Below are positions 10,486 through 21,500 of a stretch of DNA of 64,000 nt, piece by piece. The first letter of the stretch is position 1. Every line of letters starts with the position of its first letter. The position numbers and the translations under genes are program-made. The notes beneath the pieces were generated by a model. That model saw only the letters and a program-made list of their open reading frames with translations, was not told where the DNA came from and ran no database searches. Location: positions 1-64,000 of IMG/VR virus record IMGVR_UViG_3300025168_000068. One strand, given 5' to 3'. The stretch is from a virus.

Positions 10486-11739
10486 ATGGTTGAGTTTTTG
10501 AATAGATACATGGGTCTTAGTATAGAAAATGGTTACGGCACAGCAGGTAGCACAGTAACATACGGAGAAGTAGATAGTGAGTCGCTTCAACACAAGTTCG
10601 AGTTGCTTACAAGAAGCGATATGTCACATCACATGGCTACAAAGTCAGTTGTAGGAACATCGTATTCAGAAGGCGGATTTGATTTAGCCATTCAGTGTGA
10701 TGATTTCATGGGTAAATTACTATACGGATGTTGGCCTCATCAACTTACGCCAGTCGGCTCGTCAGGCAATCCTTACTTACACACTATGTTAGAACCTACA
10801 CTTGTAGGACACACATACCCTTCCTTTACTATTACAGTAGGAAGAGAAGAAAAAGAACATAAATACACAGGTATGGCACTTGACACTCTATCACTTTCTG
10901 CTAATGTAGGAGAATACACAATGGCAAGCGCGAGTTTTGTCGGTAAGGCTGAATCCGGCACCGGCTCATTAATCGCTACTGATGCTATGTTCTTTTCCGG
11001 TGATGCTTTAGACGCACTACACTTTGCAGATGGAGAAGTTACATTCCACGATGGCGCAGGAACAATAGTGGCTAGTGCTAAGGTTAAATCATTTTCAGTA
11101 GACATATCTATGAATAGAGATACAGACAATGCTTACGCTATTGGTAACTCTACATACACTACAATACCGGCAGCACAAAGAAGAGAAATCACAGGTAGCC
11201 TAGAGTTTAACGAAGTTGTCTATGCAAGTGCTACTAATGCTGATGAGCCTACATACGACGGCCTAATCGGGGCCGAGGGTCTTGCTTACAGTTCTACAGT
11301 CGCACAACCGGCATTAAAACTAAAGTTTACAGATACAGCAGGGACAGAATACTTTGAACTTGATTTATACCATCTTAGATTTGAAGCACCGGAGGCAAAT
11401 GTTAGCGGTAGAGATACTAATACTATGTCAGTTAATTTCCTTGCTTTGGGACAACAAGGAAGCACAAGACAGTTTACTGGCACTACAGCAACTAGTGCTA
11501 CCGTTACTGTAGACGCTGCTAATGCAGCAAAAGTAAAAGTTGGCGATATGGTAAACTCAACAGGTATTCCTAGCGGAACATATATTATAGCAAAGCCTAG
11601 TGCAACGACACTTACTTTAAGTGCTAATGCAACTACTAGTGCATCAGAAACAATAACTATACTACCTAACTATACTTCTTCGTCGGTTACACTTAACGGC
11701 GCAAATCTAAAAACTGGTATTTATGCTCAGGATAACTGA
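10486..11739 (+). CDS. Major tail tube protein
   Basis: Protein of 417 residues from ATG 10486, behind GAGGGT; an in-frame GTG at 10444 has no ribosome-binding site. Alternating beta-strands, the pattern FEAPEANVSGRDTNTMSVNFLALG and the position before the chaperone and tape-measure genes indicate the tail tube subunit. The last ~75 residues form a Thr/Ala-rich extra domain (TATSATVTVDAAN...GTYIIAK), probably Ig-like and displayed on the tail surface. Confidence 0.72.
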   Translation: MVEFLNRYMGLSIENGYGTAGSTVTYGEVDSESLQHKFELLTRSDMSHHMATKSVVGTSYSEGGFDLAIQCDDFMGKLLYGCWPHQLTPVGSSGNPYLHTMLEPTLVGHTYPSFTITVGREEKEHKYTGMALDTLSLSANVGEYTMASASFVGKAESGTGSLIATDAMFFSGDALDALHFADGEVTFHDGAGTIVASAKVKSFSVDISMNRDTDNAYAIGNSTYTTIPAAQRREITGSLEFNEVVYASATNADEPTYDGLIGAEGLAYSSTVAQPALKLKFTDTAGTEYFELDLYHLRFEAPEANVSGRDTNTMSVNFLALGQQGSTRQFTGTTATSATVTVDAANAAKVKVGDMVNSTGIPSGTYIIAKPSATTLTLSANATTSASETITILPNYTSSSVTLNGANLKTGIYAQDN

Positions 11740-11751
11740 TAGGTGAATAAA

Positions 11752-11886
11752 ATGGAAACATACGAAAACGATTTAGGAACATGGTCTAAAGAAATGAAGA
11801 ATGGTAGATTAGTTGAAAAACTTATCAAACCAAAGAAAGCAGCATCTAAGAAAAAGTCTGCTAAGAAAACTTCTAAAAAAGAATAA
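11752..11886 (+). CDS. Small lysine-rich protein (44 residues)
   Basis: Begins METYENDLGTWSK behind AGGTGAATAA and ends in a Lys/Ser-rich tail (KPKKAASKKKSAKKTSKKE). No family recognised. The basic tail could bind DNA or an acidic tail partner. Too short for most gene finders but with a good ribosome-binding site. Confidence 0.55.
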   Translation: METYENDLGTWSKEMKNGRLVEKLIKPKKAASKKKSAKKTSKKE

Positions 11887-11895
11887 GCCTTAAAT

Positions 11896-11917
11896 AACTA
11901 ATACTTTTTAGTATTAA
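11896..11917 (+). promoter_or_regulatory. AT-rich hairpin in tail intergenic gap
   Basis: TAATACT and AGTATTA form a 7-base-pair stem around a TTTT loop in the short gap between the lysine-rich gene and the tail chaperone gene. It may be a terminator or an operator-promoter site; TTAAATA occurs on both sides. Confidence 0.35.
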
Positions 11918-11938
11918 ATAGCGAAGTGAGTGGTAACT

Positions 11939-12289
11939 ATGCCGGTAATGAAAAAAGAGATAGAGTTAGAAGATGGAACGAAGATATGGGTAAAGCAAGC
12001 CTCCGGCACTAAAAAACTGAAAATACAGGCTATACAGTCAAGAGTATTTAGAAAGTTCTCACACTTCGGCGACCCTAGTGATTGGACTTTAGAACAGAAT
12101 GAAGAGTTTGCAGAATCACTAGATAGTGCGGGCGCGGGTTTTGAAGCGCAAGTAGATACATGGTTAGGAGATTGTATTATAGACAGTCAATTAAGTATTG
12201 ATGATTTAACTACAGAAGAACTTATGTTAGTTCTTAACTTTGTAAGAGGGGATGACCCCGATGGTGCAGTCCCTTTATTGAGTTCCTAA
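11939..12289 (+). CDS. Tail assembly chaperone, short form (gpG-like)
   Basis: Protein of 116 residues between tail tube and tape measure, the usual place of the tail assembly chaperone that coats the tape measure during tail polymerisation. It is mixed alpha/beta with an acidic helical C-terminus (LTTEELMLVLNFVRGDDPDG). ATG 11939 is chosen over in-frame GTG 11930. A -1 slippery heptamer near its end can fuse it to the next open frame, as in phage lambda G/GT. Confidence 0.7.
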   Translation: MPVMKKEIELEDGTKIWVKQASGTKKLKIQAIQSRVFRKFSHFGDPSDWTLEQNEEFAESLDSAGAGFEAQVDTWLGDCIIDSQLSIDDLTTEELMLVLNFVRGDDPDGAVPLLSS

Positions 12290-12306
12290 GAGTTGCCCCG
12301 ACTCTT
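12271..12306 (+). promoter_or_regulatory. -1 ribosomal frameshift site with downstream hairpin
   Basis: C CCT TTA (12271-12277) is a canonical X XXY YYZ slippery heptamer in the frame of the chaperone gene. After a -1 slip the frame is open from before the site to 12588. AAGAGTTG (12288-12295) pairs with CGACTCTT (12299-12306), giving an 8-base-pair stem with one G-U pair and a 3-base loop, 10 bases after the heptamer. Confidence 0.75.
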
Positions 12307-12309
12307 TGT

Positions 12310-12588
12310 ATGGCATACAAGGGATTACTACCTTCCGATTTATGGGGAAAATATGACTGTGAAGGCGGTATGCACAAACTAATCTTAGATTTAAATATTG
12401 CTAGTTCTATGAATGAAATGATTAGTAAAGCAAGCAGTGGGACTAAGAGTGGTAAAGATATAGTGGCCCGTAGAAATCAAAAAAGAAAGAAAAGGCAATT
12501 GTTAAAGGACAGTAATGATGTCCTCAATATGTTGAGAGAAAGCGGAGTTCCTACGAGAACCAATAGTGGAGATAAGGTAAATGATTGA
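12310..12588 (+). CDS. Tail assembly chaperone, frameshift extension (gpT-like)
   Basis: This frame is most likely expressed as a -1 frameshift extension of the preceding gene, giving a product from 11939 to 12588. Reading through the slip gives a continuous, sensible join (...RVAPTLCMAYKGLLPSDLW...). ATG 12310 exists but has no good ribosome-binding site. The C-terminus is basic and helical (RRNQKRKKRQLL). Its end overlaps the tape-measure start, as in other tailed phages. Confidence 0.65.
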   Translation: MAYKGLLPSDLWGKYDCEGGMHKLILDLNIASSMNEMISKASSGTKSGKDIVARRNQKRKKRQLLKDSNDVLNMLRESGVPTRTNSGDKVND

Positions 12589-15562
12589 ATCGTATGCTTT
12601 AACTACTTTCACCCCTATGGTATTTATTGTTGCTGCCATAACTATGATAGTCCTCAGAACTGGGGCTTCGATGGTTTTCTTCGACATAGTAGGAACATTT
12701 CAGTCTCAAAGATTAATCAAAGATGCGGGCGCAGCAAGCGTAGCATTAGAAGGTCTAATGGTAGACGGTTTCGCTAATATAGGTGAAGCGGCAGGTGAAC
12801 TTAATGAGATATTTGAGGAAATGCACTTAGCCTTCGTGCCTCTTGCAGAAGATGTAGAACGGGCTAGAATTGAGTTTGAAAAGTTTATTGACAATAAAGA
12901 AGCAGTTGATAGTCTTGCTAGAGCAGTAACTAACATAGGTGCTGAGTATGGTTATGTGGGCGCAGAAGCGTTGAAAGCAGGTGCTAGGACAGCACAATTG
13001 ACAACTATATTAGGAGAGGCTGCCGTTCCCGCCGCTACTGAAATGGGTATAGCATTTGGTATGATTGGTGAGATGGATGCGGAAACCGCTATGACAACGC
13101 TAATCAATCTGATGCAACAAACTGAGTTCGTATTTGATGGCACTACTAAAGCAGCATATGCACAAATGACAGGTCTTGAGAGAGCAGAACAAGTCACAAA
13201 AACTTTTGCTAATACTCTAAATACACTTAACAGTATTGAGGATAACTCCGCAAGTAACATGATACAACTAACTGAAACTTTAGAGAAGTTCGCTGCACAA
13301 GGACACCTTACTGGTGAAAGTATTTCATTCATGGCCGCTATGTCTGCCGTTCTTATTGAAGCCGGTGAAGATGCAGGGAAAGCCGGAACCGCCATGAAAA
13401 TGATTTATGCTAGGTTAGGCGGAGATGTCGGCGGGGCTGCCACTGCACTACAGGAAATGGGTATAGCAACACATAGAACAGATGGCTCGCTACGTTCTTT
13501 GTCTGAGATACTAACAGACTTGCACGAAGATGGATTTAAAAATATGTCTGCTGCAAGAAAGCAAGATATAGCATTACAGGTAGCCGGTAATAGACACTAC
13601 GTTAGGTTCCTCAAGTTAGCAGAAAACTTTGACAGGGCTATTCTTTTGAACAACGAAGGTCTTAGTCAAAGTGCTGCCGTATTTACTGAGAGTGGTGACG
13701 CTCAAGGTTATTTATCAGATAGATTACAAGAAAATGTTCATTTACTAGACGTTCAAAGAGCAAAGTTAGCAAACGTAGAAGCGGAGTTAGGTAAGAAACT
13801 TATACCTACTGAGATAGCAGCAATACAAACTAATATAGCCCTTAAAGAAAGTTACATAGACATAATGGAAGCACTAGATAATACTATCCCCGGATTAGGA
13901 AAAACTGCACAATTTCTATCAGGTTCAAGAAAAATTATAACTGATTCTTTTGCACCTTTCTTTAATACATACATTGGAATACGTTCTTCTAATCTAGCCC
14001 TGATGACTCAAATACAAATTATGAGAGCAGTTAGCGGCCAAAGAATCGCAGGGTTCGATAATGAAATGAAGTTTTCTGCCGGTAGACGCGAAATGATAAA
14101 ACAAGAAAATGATATGCAAGTTTATTCCATGCGGATTCAGATGATTAAAAACGGTATGACAGCAGAGCAAGCCAAAAATCAAATTATTGTTTTAGATAGA
14201 TTGAGGATGGAAACTGAGGCTAAACTTTTCAACTCAAGATTAGATTTACAAAAAAGAAGAATGCAAATAGATGGTTTAAAAGACCAAGTAAAGAGTATTC
14301 AGTTAGAGGGACTAAAACTCATAGACGCAAAAAAACTACTTATAGAAGATTTAAGGATTAAACAAAATAAAAAGGAAATTAAAATACTGGAACACCAAAC
14401 TATAATAAAAAAGAAGAAGCATACAGCAGACCAAATAAGATTAAATACAGACCTTTCTAGGATTGAACAAAACGAGGCCATTAAAAAATTAAATATTGCT
14501 AGCGACCAAACTAAATTAATTAATGCTACTAATGCTATGAAAAGCGCGGGATTAAAAATATCAACTGCTGAACTTGAAATAGATGGTCTAAGAAGTTATC
14601 GCTTACAAGATATAGAAAGAATACAATCAAGAATATCCCAAATTAAAAATACTGATAAATCCACAGAAAGAGAACTCTTTTTATTAAATCAACAAATACA
14701 AGCATTACAGACTATAGAGAGTGTTGAAGAGATGGATAGACTTAGTGACAGTCTAGGTATGTTAGACACAAGCGCGAGAGATGCAAGGTTGGGTATGGGC
14801 GGTCTTAGTATGGATATGAACTTCGCTATGATTGGTATGATGTTGGCTACTTCTGCTAGTATGGTTTTAGGAGGTAGTATGAAAGACGGGACTCAGAAAA
14901 TGAGAATGCAAAGAACTGCTGCAATTGCTATGGGTATATCTACAATTATGATGACGGTTCAAATGGCGGCAGCACAATTTCAAATGGTTAGATTATCCGG
15001 TGCTATGATAAACGGTGGTTTGGCTGCCGATAAAGCAGCAGCGTCTAATTACAACCTCGCTGCTTCTAATGTTGCTGTAGCAAAATCAGCCGGTGCTGCG
15101 TCTATGGGCATGAGAGGATTGTTAGTAGCGAGTGGTGTAGGAGTTATTGTATTAGGTCTTTCTTATGGTATTGCTAGATTTGCTGAATATATGGGTGTGT
15201 TTGACGTAGCAGTAGATGATACAGTAGAAGGGTTAGACGAGTTATTATCCGTCGGGCAAGACAGTTACGATTGGATAGATGAGTTCACTGGTTCTTTAGA
15301 AGATGGCGAAGAGGCTATGGCTAAGTTTAACGATAATCGAGAAGAAATGTTCTACGGTTTCAAAGCAGGTAATGCTGTAGGGGCTTTAGTAAAACAAGTA
15401 AAACAACAAGGAGTGGAAAACTTCGTAGCAAATACAGAAGTAATTATGACTAACAACTTTAATGGTATGACTACAAGGCAAGTCGCAAATGAAATTATAG
15501 AATTGATACAAGAGGAAGCAGGTATTAGCAATATCAATACGAGTATGGCAAGTCTAGGGTGA
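12581..15562 (+). CDS. Tail tape measure protein
   Basis: Protein of 993 residues that would set tail length and form a pore during DNA entry. The N-terminal ~400 residues are Ala/Gly-rich helices with the pattern of TP901-type tape measures (SNMIQLTETLEKFAAQG...SFMAAMSAVLIEAGEDAGKAGTAMKMI). A long charged coiled-coil region (about 480-740) is followed by hydrophobic segments (about 750-780, 785-810 and 845-865). The start at 12581 overlaps the previous stop. Length predicts a long flexible tail of roughly 150 nm by the 1.5 Å per residue rule. Confidence 0.87.
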   Translation: MIESYALTTFTPMVFIVAAITMIVLRTGASMVFFDIVGTFQSQRLIKDAGAASVALEGLMVDGFANIGEAAGELNEIFEEMHLAFVPLAEDVERARIEFEKFIDNKEAVDSLARAVTNIGAEYGYVGAEALKAGARTAQLTTILGEAAVPAATEMGIAFGMIGEMDAETAMTTLINLMQQTEFVFDGTTKAAYAQMTGLERAEQVTKTFANTLNTLNSIEDNSASNMIQLTETLEKFAAQGHLTGESISFMAAMSAVLIEAGEDAGKAGTAMKMIYARLGGDVGGAATALQEMGIATHRTDGSLRSLSEILTDLHEDGFKNMSAARKQDIALQVAGNRHYVRFLKLAENFDRAILLNNEGLSQSAAVFTESGDAQGYLSDRLQENVHLLDVQRAKLANVEAELGKKLIPTEIAAIQTNIALKESYIDIMEALDNTIPGLGKTAQFLSGSRKIITDSFAPFFNTYIGIRSSNLALMTQIQIMRAVSGQRIAGFDNEMKFSAGRREMIKQENDMQVYSMRIQMIKNGMTAEQAKNQIIVLDRLRMETEAKLFNSRLDLQKRRMQIDGLKDQVKSIQLEGLKLIDAKKLLIEDLRIKQNKKEIKILEHQTIIKKKKHTADQIRLNTDLSRIEQNEAIKKLNIASDQTKLINATNAMKSAGLKISTAELEIDGLRSYRLQDIERIQSRISQIKNTDKSTERELFLLNQQIQALQTIESVEEMDRLSDSLGMLDTSARDARLGMGGLSMDMNFAMIGMMLATSASMVLGGSMKDGTQKMRMQRTAAIAMGISTIMMTVQMAAAQFQMVRLSGAMINGGLAADKAAASNYNLAASNVAVAKSAGAASMGMRGLLVASGVGVIVLGLSYGIARFAEYMGVFDVAVDDTVEGLDELLSVGQDSYDWIDEFTGSLEDGEEAMAKFNDNREEMFYGFKAGNAVGALVKQVKQQGVENFVANTEVIMTNNFNGMTTRQVANEIIELIQEEAGISNINTSMASLG

Positions 15563-15566
15563 TATT

Positions 15567-18500
15567 TTGGTTAGGTCTGTTAATGGTAAATATAATCTTT
15601 GGATAGCGGGTTACTACGATGACTTCGGAGGGGCTAGGGCCATAGCAGAAGATAATAATAGTCCTAGTGCTACAGGGTCATACGACCATACCAAAACTCA
15701 TTATGGAAATCCTATGAACGGAGAGGCTACTTTAAATCCCAAATATCGTTGGTCTATAATAGAGAGGTCATTGGTTACTAACTATGACTCAACTCTTGTA
15801 GGAACAAATAACACTACTAGATACTTACAGAACAATGGTTCCTTTGAGTATATAGGACAAGATGTTATTAGAAATAAATCAGACAAATGGGAAGGTAAAG
15901 CACAGTTACAATATCCTGATGGGAATGTAGGTAACAAATATAGATATGGTGGTAGTGGTAGTGACGCATATCAATTGTTTACAAACGGTTATGATACACT
16001 AGGTAAATATATAATACCTTTAGGTGCTAGTGATTCTACGTTTGGTAGAACAAACTCAATAGGTTATGGAGACGGTAACTTTACTTCTAAGAATGCCGGA
16101 TATGTAGATGCTACTTACACAGTTGCTTTCACGCAAAAAGCAAATCTAATAGGCACATGGATGGGAGAAACAATGAGATTCGATAACGCTTCACACATTT
16201 GCCCTGAAAATGTATTCTTCCCTGTTACTTCACCGGCAAGCAAACCTTTTTTAGCCATTCAATCTTACTACCAAACTGCACCTAATAGTGGAGTAGTTCC
16301 TTCAACAGCATCTATAATATACGACGGTTCATTAAATAGTAGAGCAGACGGTGACATATTCCATCTTAGAGTAGCAGTAAGGTCTTTTAACGGTAGCACA
16401 ACATCAGAAGGTAACGCGGGGGCTAATGTTAATGTCATGTTGGGATTTACTAGCAGGGTTGGCGATACATACGAAGATGGTTTTACTCATAGTAGTAACA
16501 CCCCTGCAATCAGTTTCAACCTATCTCTCAACAACTATGATTCCTACGGTGCTTTATACAACGGTAACGCTACTAAGACAACTTACACCAATGATACCGC
16601 TTGGATTGACGTTGATGTTACTTTAGATTATACTAATGGTGCTTACGTTGTATATCAAGATGGGGCGCAAGTAAGTTCCGGTTCTTTTACTGGAACTGCT
16701 GCTAATATGTATGGTTATCAAATCACAGCATATCCTGATGACAACAAAGACAATTCTGTAATAACTTTAATGTTAGATAGGGTTGCTCTATACAGACCAT
16801 TAACAAATCATCCATCGGGTATACAATTAGCCCCAGTAAACGATTTAAAAATAACCTCCGTAGTCAATGGTATATCTTCTTGTAAACTAAGTATAAGTGA
16901 TGATGCAGACAACGATGATGGGGATATAGGATTCTCAGCAAATGATTATGATTATACTTTAACCCCTATTTTTGATAGTTCGATAACTAGCGATTGGTAT
17001 TTGTTAGTGTTTGGTGCAAGTGGTTATGACTGGGATGTTTCTTCAAGAATAGATAGACCGCTTTGGAGAGGCATAATAGAAAAGATGAGAATTAAACAAC
17101 AGGGTAGAGATAGGATTGTAGAACTACAGGCTAGGGATAATCTATCTCTACTAGATAGACAAGTTCCTCTTTGGGAAGTAGGTCAAGACGGACTCAATGA
17201 TGACGAATCACAGAATCCTTTTTGGTTGTATGACTCTCAAGGGTTTAGTAACACTATGAACTTTGGAGTTAAGCCTCTTAAGTTACTAAGTAAAGAATTA
17301 GGTTTTGATTCTGATGATGCATTCTTGGAAAGAACAGACCAACGTATGCAATTAGGTTCAGGACACCCTATACAGATGTATGTCAATGAAGATGCAGACG
17401 GTCCTAACGACGTAGAAGATGATTACGCAGGGGTAGGAATAAATAGTGTAGGTAAAAATGGTAATAAAACTATTATATTCCTCAGTGGTAATGCCTCTTA
17501 CACTACTAGTAGTTCTATAACTATAAGAGGTGGGGCGAAAAATGGTATGAATATAACAGCACAGACTCCATCTGCTGTAGGCACTCATATTGACCGTGAC
17601 GGACAGACTCAACAAACTCTTTCATTTACACAAACTCAATTGCCATATCAAGGTTCTTCAATAGTGGGAGGTAATGCTAAAGGTAATATTGTATATGCAG
17701 GTAAGTTTGACTGGTCCGATGAAACCGATTATGATTATTGGTATAATAAAATAACATATAACGGTCAATTTATAATTCGTAGTCCTAACACCTTTCCTAC
17801 TTTCCCCGATGAAATGAATCAAAGTGATAGGATTGCGGGTTACTCCGCAGTAAATCTAGCACTAGCGGAATTAGACCAATATATTATTGTAAATGCTTTC
17901 CACCCTTCATCCGAACAATACTCGTTTTGTTTTGATGAGGACCCTAATCTTAAACCTTATGATTTCTTTAGAGTGCCTGTCAATTCAAATCCTAATGGAA
18001 CTGTTAATAATGTTTTATCTGACAAAGTTCATTATGTTATGTCTATAAGAAAAGTAATGAATCAGCACGTTTTGAATAATAACGATATTCATACTGAACT
18101 ACAAACAGGTAGTAGACAAAGATGGATTGTCACTACTAACACAAGTTACTTTCAAAGTGGTTCAGGAACAGGGGTAGAGTTTGGTAATTTTACGACTTAC
18201 GACGGTTTGCTCTCAGGTGACGATAGATTATTTTATGAAAGTTCTGTTAGTATTGGAACGCCAATATCAACCTCATTACCTACAAACCAACCTGATTTAA
18301 CTTCTAAAGTATCTCAGGCAGTATGGATGAGAGACTTACCTAAATCTTTGTGGTTCCAATATCACTTTGGTGATATAACTACTAACACACATATAGCAGA
18401 CACTACTACAGCAGCCATAGTTTCTTCAAATGCTACTACAGTGCAGATTTCTTCTACTACTAAAACTGCATTAGATAATGCTAATGTATCTAGTGGTGTG

Positions 18501-21500
18501 GCAGAATTAAACGGTAGTGATTTATTTATTTTCAAGGGTGTTGTAACTGTAGGTAGTAATCATTATTTAGTAGGCTGTCAATTCATTAGTAGAACTCATA
18601 GTAATGGTGTAGCACTAAAGTTCCCACAAATAAGAAATGATTACAAACACCTTTGGTTACTTTGGTCCGACATGAGAAATAACGGTAGAGCGAGTGCTGA
18701 TAGCGGGACTAGAAAACGAAACTTTGGTTTACAAAGCCCCTCGTCTAGTAATTATGAAATAAATATATTTTTCAAAGACCAAGTAAATAATCAAAACCAA
18801 AAAGATTTGTTTACAACATTAAAGACAGGAGAAGATGTAGATATATGGAGTGTTGATTCTACGCTAGACCCTACAACTGGTTCGGCCTTCTCAAGACCTA
18901 TTGACTATAGTAATCCTATACCTGTTAATACTATAACAGCAGTTACAGGTAATGCTAACGCTTCTTTAAACGGTAAAACACTTGTAACATATCCTTCCGC
19001 ACATAATTTAACTGCGACTACTTATCATGTAGCATTATACAATACTAATTCACATGACGGCGCGTATGAAATACTTAACGTCCCTAGCACTACGACATTG
19101 ATATTAGACAAAGTGTTTGGTAGTGCCGACTCCGGTAAAACAGGGGGTATTCTATCTGCAAAAACCACAGGGACAACTCTCTTGTTTGACAAACCTCACT
19201 ACAAGGAATGGCATAATCTAGGAGGCGCATTTTTAATTATAGATTCTTCTAAGTTCTTTAACATAAACTCCAATGCCAACAACGGTAGGGTAGGACAAGC
19301 AGCAGGTGGAAAGACTACCCTGAGTGATTATACGGCTACTGTTAGGGGATTCCCCGACCTAATAGATAATTATTGGAGTGAAGCAATATCTACTTCTGCT
19401 AATTCCGGTTCGTTATATTCTGAACATCCTAATAAACACCTAATAAGAAATGATTTAGTTCTTACTACTAATAACAGTAAAGTGGGAGATTTCTTCTTGT
19501 GTATAGATACTGATGATTTCGACAATAGCGGTTATGGAAGAATAGTAGGAGTCAAAAATGACGGTAATAATTCGCAAACAAAAACAGAAGTATTTTTTGG
19601 GTGGCAGGGTAAGAACGGTAACGATAGAACGGGAACCGTAACTGGTTACGGTAATAATCCCAGTGCCGGTTATTTTGAATTAACAGATAGTAACGCAACC
19701 TTTCAAACATGGGGAATAGAAAAAGGAATGTATATTATAAATACAACTACAGATAAAACTATAGAAGATATATATTCTTTTAGTTCAAACGGAGGTAGGT
19801 TTAGGATTCTTTCTGTTGAAAGTCAGACTGTCATAAGAGTAGAATTAACTTATTATTCTACACAGTTAATACAATCCTCCCCATTTATAGGCTTAGGTAG
19901 CGGTAGAGTTCCCTCTATACCTTTAACTAGTGACATGACTAGTAACAGATGGGGTGTTAATAATTCTTACCTTATACCTGAACAATTGAGTGGTGTGGCT
20001 ACTATTGCTAAAGGCGCATTCATGATTGACGCAGACAGCACTCAAGATGAAATAAGAGAAGAGGTCGAAAGACTATACGAAACTATTTGTGGCGTAGATA
20101 CTATACAACAAAGATATATTATGATGGATTTTATTGTTAATGAAACCTTCCTATACAATAATGGCACATTTAGTATAGAAGATAAATTAGCGGCTGCCAA
20201 CCTAGAATTAGGGTTTAAAACTAAATACGATGCCGTTTCTATTACAAATACTTTAGCCCCTATTCATTTAATGGATTTGATGATGTATGTTGATGGGTTT
20301 GTAGAGTGTAGAACAAGTAATACATATTTCGACCACGATAAGTTTAGAGCATTATGGACCGCCGCTACTATGAAAACATGGTTGCCTCAGACTAGACTTT
20401 CTACTACATACGATATTAACAATATACCTATAACTGAAAATATTTCAACCGACGGTGGCACTTCACACCCTTTCGCCAATATAGATTCTTACGGTGGACC
20501 GTATGATAGCAGAACACAAGACCTATTAAAAATTGTTAGAAATATACAAAAGAGGTCCGGTCAAGGAATAGATAAATCCCTAGTAACAAGTTTCTCATTC
20601 TTACAAGGTAGAGATGGTAAAATAGAATACCGACCTAAATATAATAGCGGTCATAATTTTACTAGAAACAATTTATCAATAAGTGACTTGGACGGAGATA
20701 TAGCAGGTAAAATAGACAACGTAAGAGTTTATTATAAAAATGGATATTCGTTTGTAGATTTCCCTAAACCCGAACTAACAGATACTACTAGATGGAAAGT
20801 AATAGAACATCCTGATATTACTTCCGACCTTGAAGCGTTAAGTATAGCAAAGAAAGAATATAACACTCAAAAGAATCCTAGACTAAGTATTAAAGCAAGT
20901 CCTATGAAAGCCAGTGAACAGTTTAATGGCTCGTCTAGGGTAGTGGCCGACACTATGCTAGACGGCGGTAGGTTTGGTTACATAGCCGACCCTCAAAGAG
21001 TTATACAAGGCTATGATGATTTAACGCAAGCCGATGCTTACTCTTGGACTAGGTTAGGAACAGGCGGGACTTTATTTGGTGGTATGGTTAATGGCATGGA
21101 TGGGATGATGGACGATGCTTCGGATATTTATAATAGGTTTGGTAATTCAAACAATGCTTCCGGTTGGCCTATAACTTGGAATAATAATTACTATTGGTAT
21201 GGTTCTAACAGTTTAAGTTATGCACTACAGATAGTTCACATACCAAAGTATATGCCTAAAGTAAATAGTAATGGCGAGCCTCTAAGATTGGCTATAAGTG
21301 TAAATACTAATTTAACTTCTAGTATTGACGATGCGGTATTTACATTACATCTTTTAGATTATCAATTTAGTGCAAGTCAGAATAGTGAAGGGCATGGTCC
21401 TAGTTTAGCGGCAACTACAGTTTCTAATACTGGGACATCACTACAAGAAATAAATATGAAAGGTAGTGGTTTTTATGAAATAAATGTGCCTAGTAGTTAC

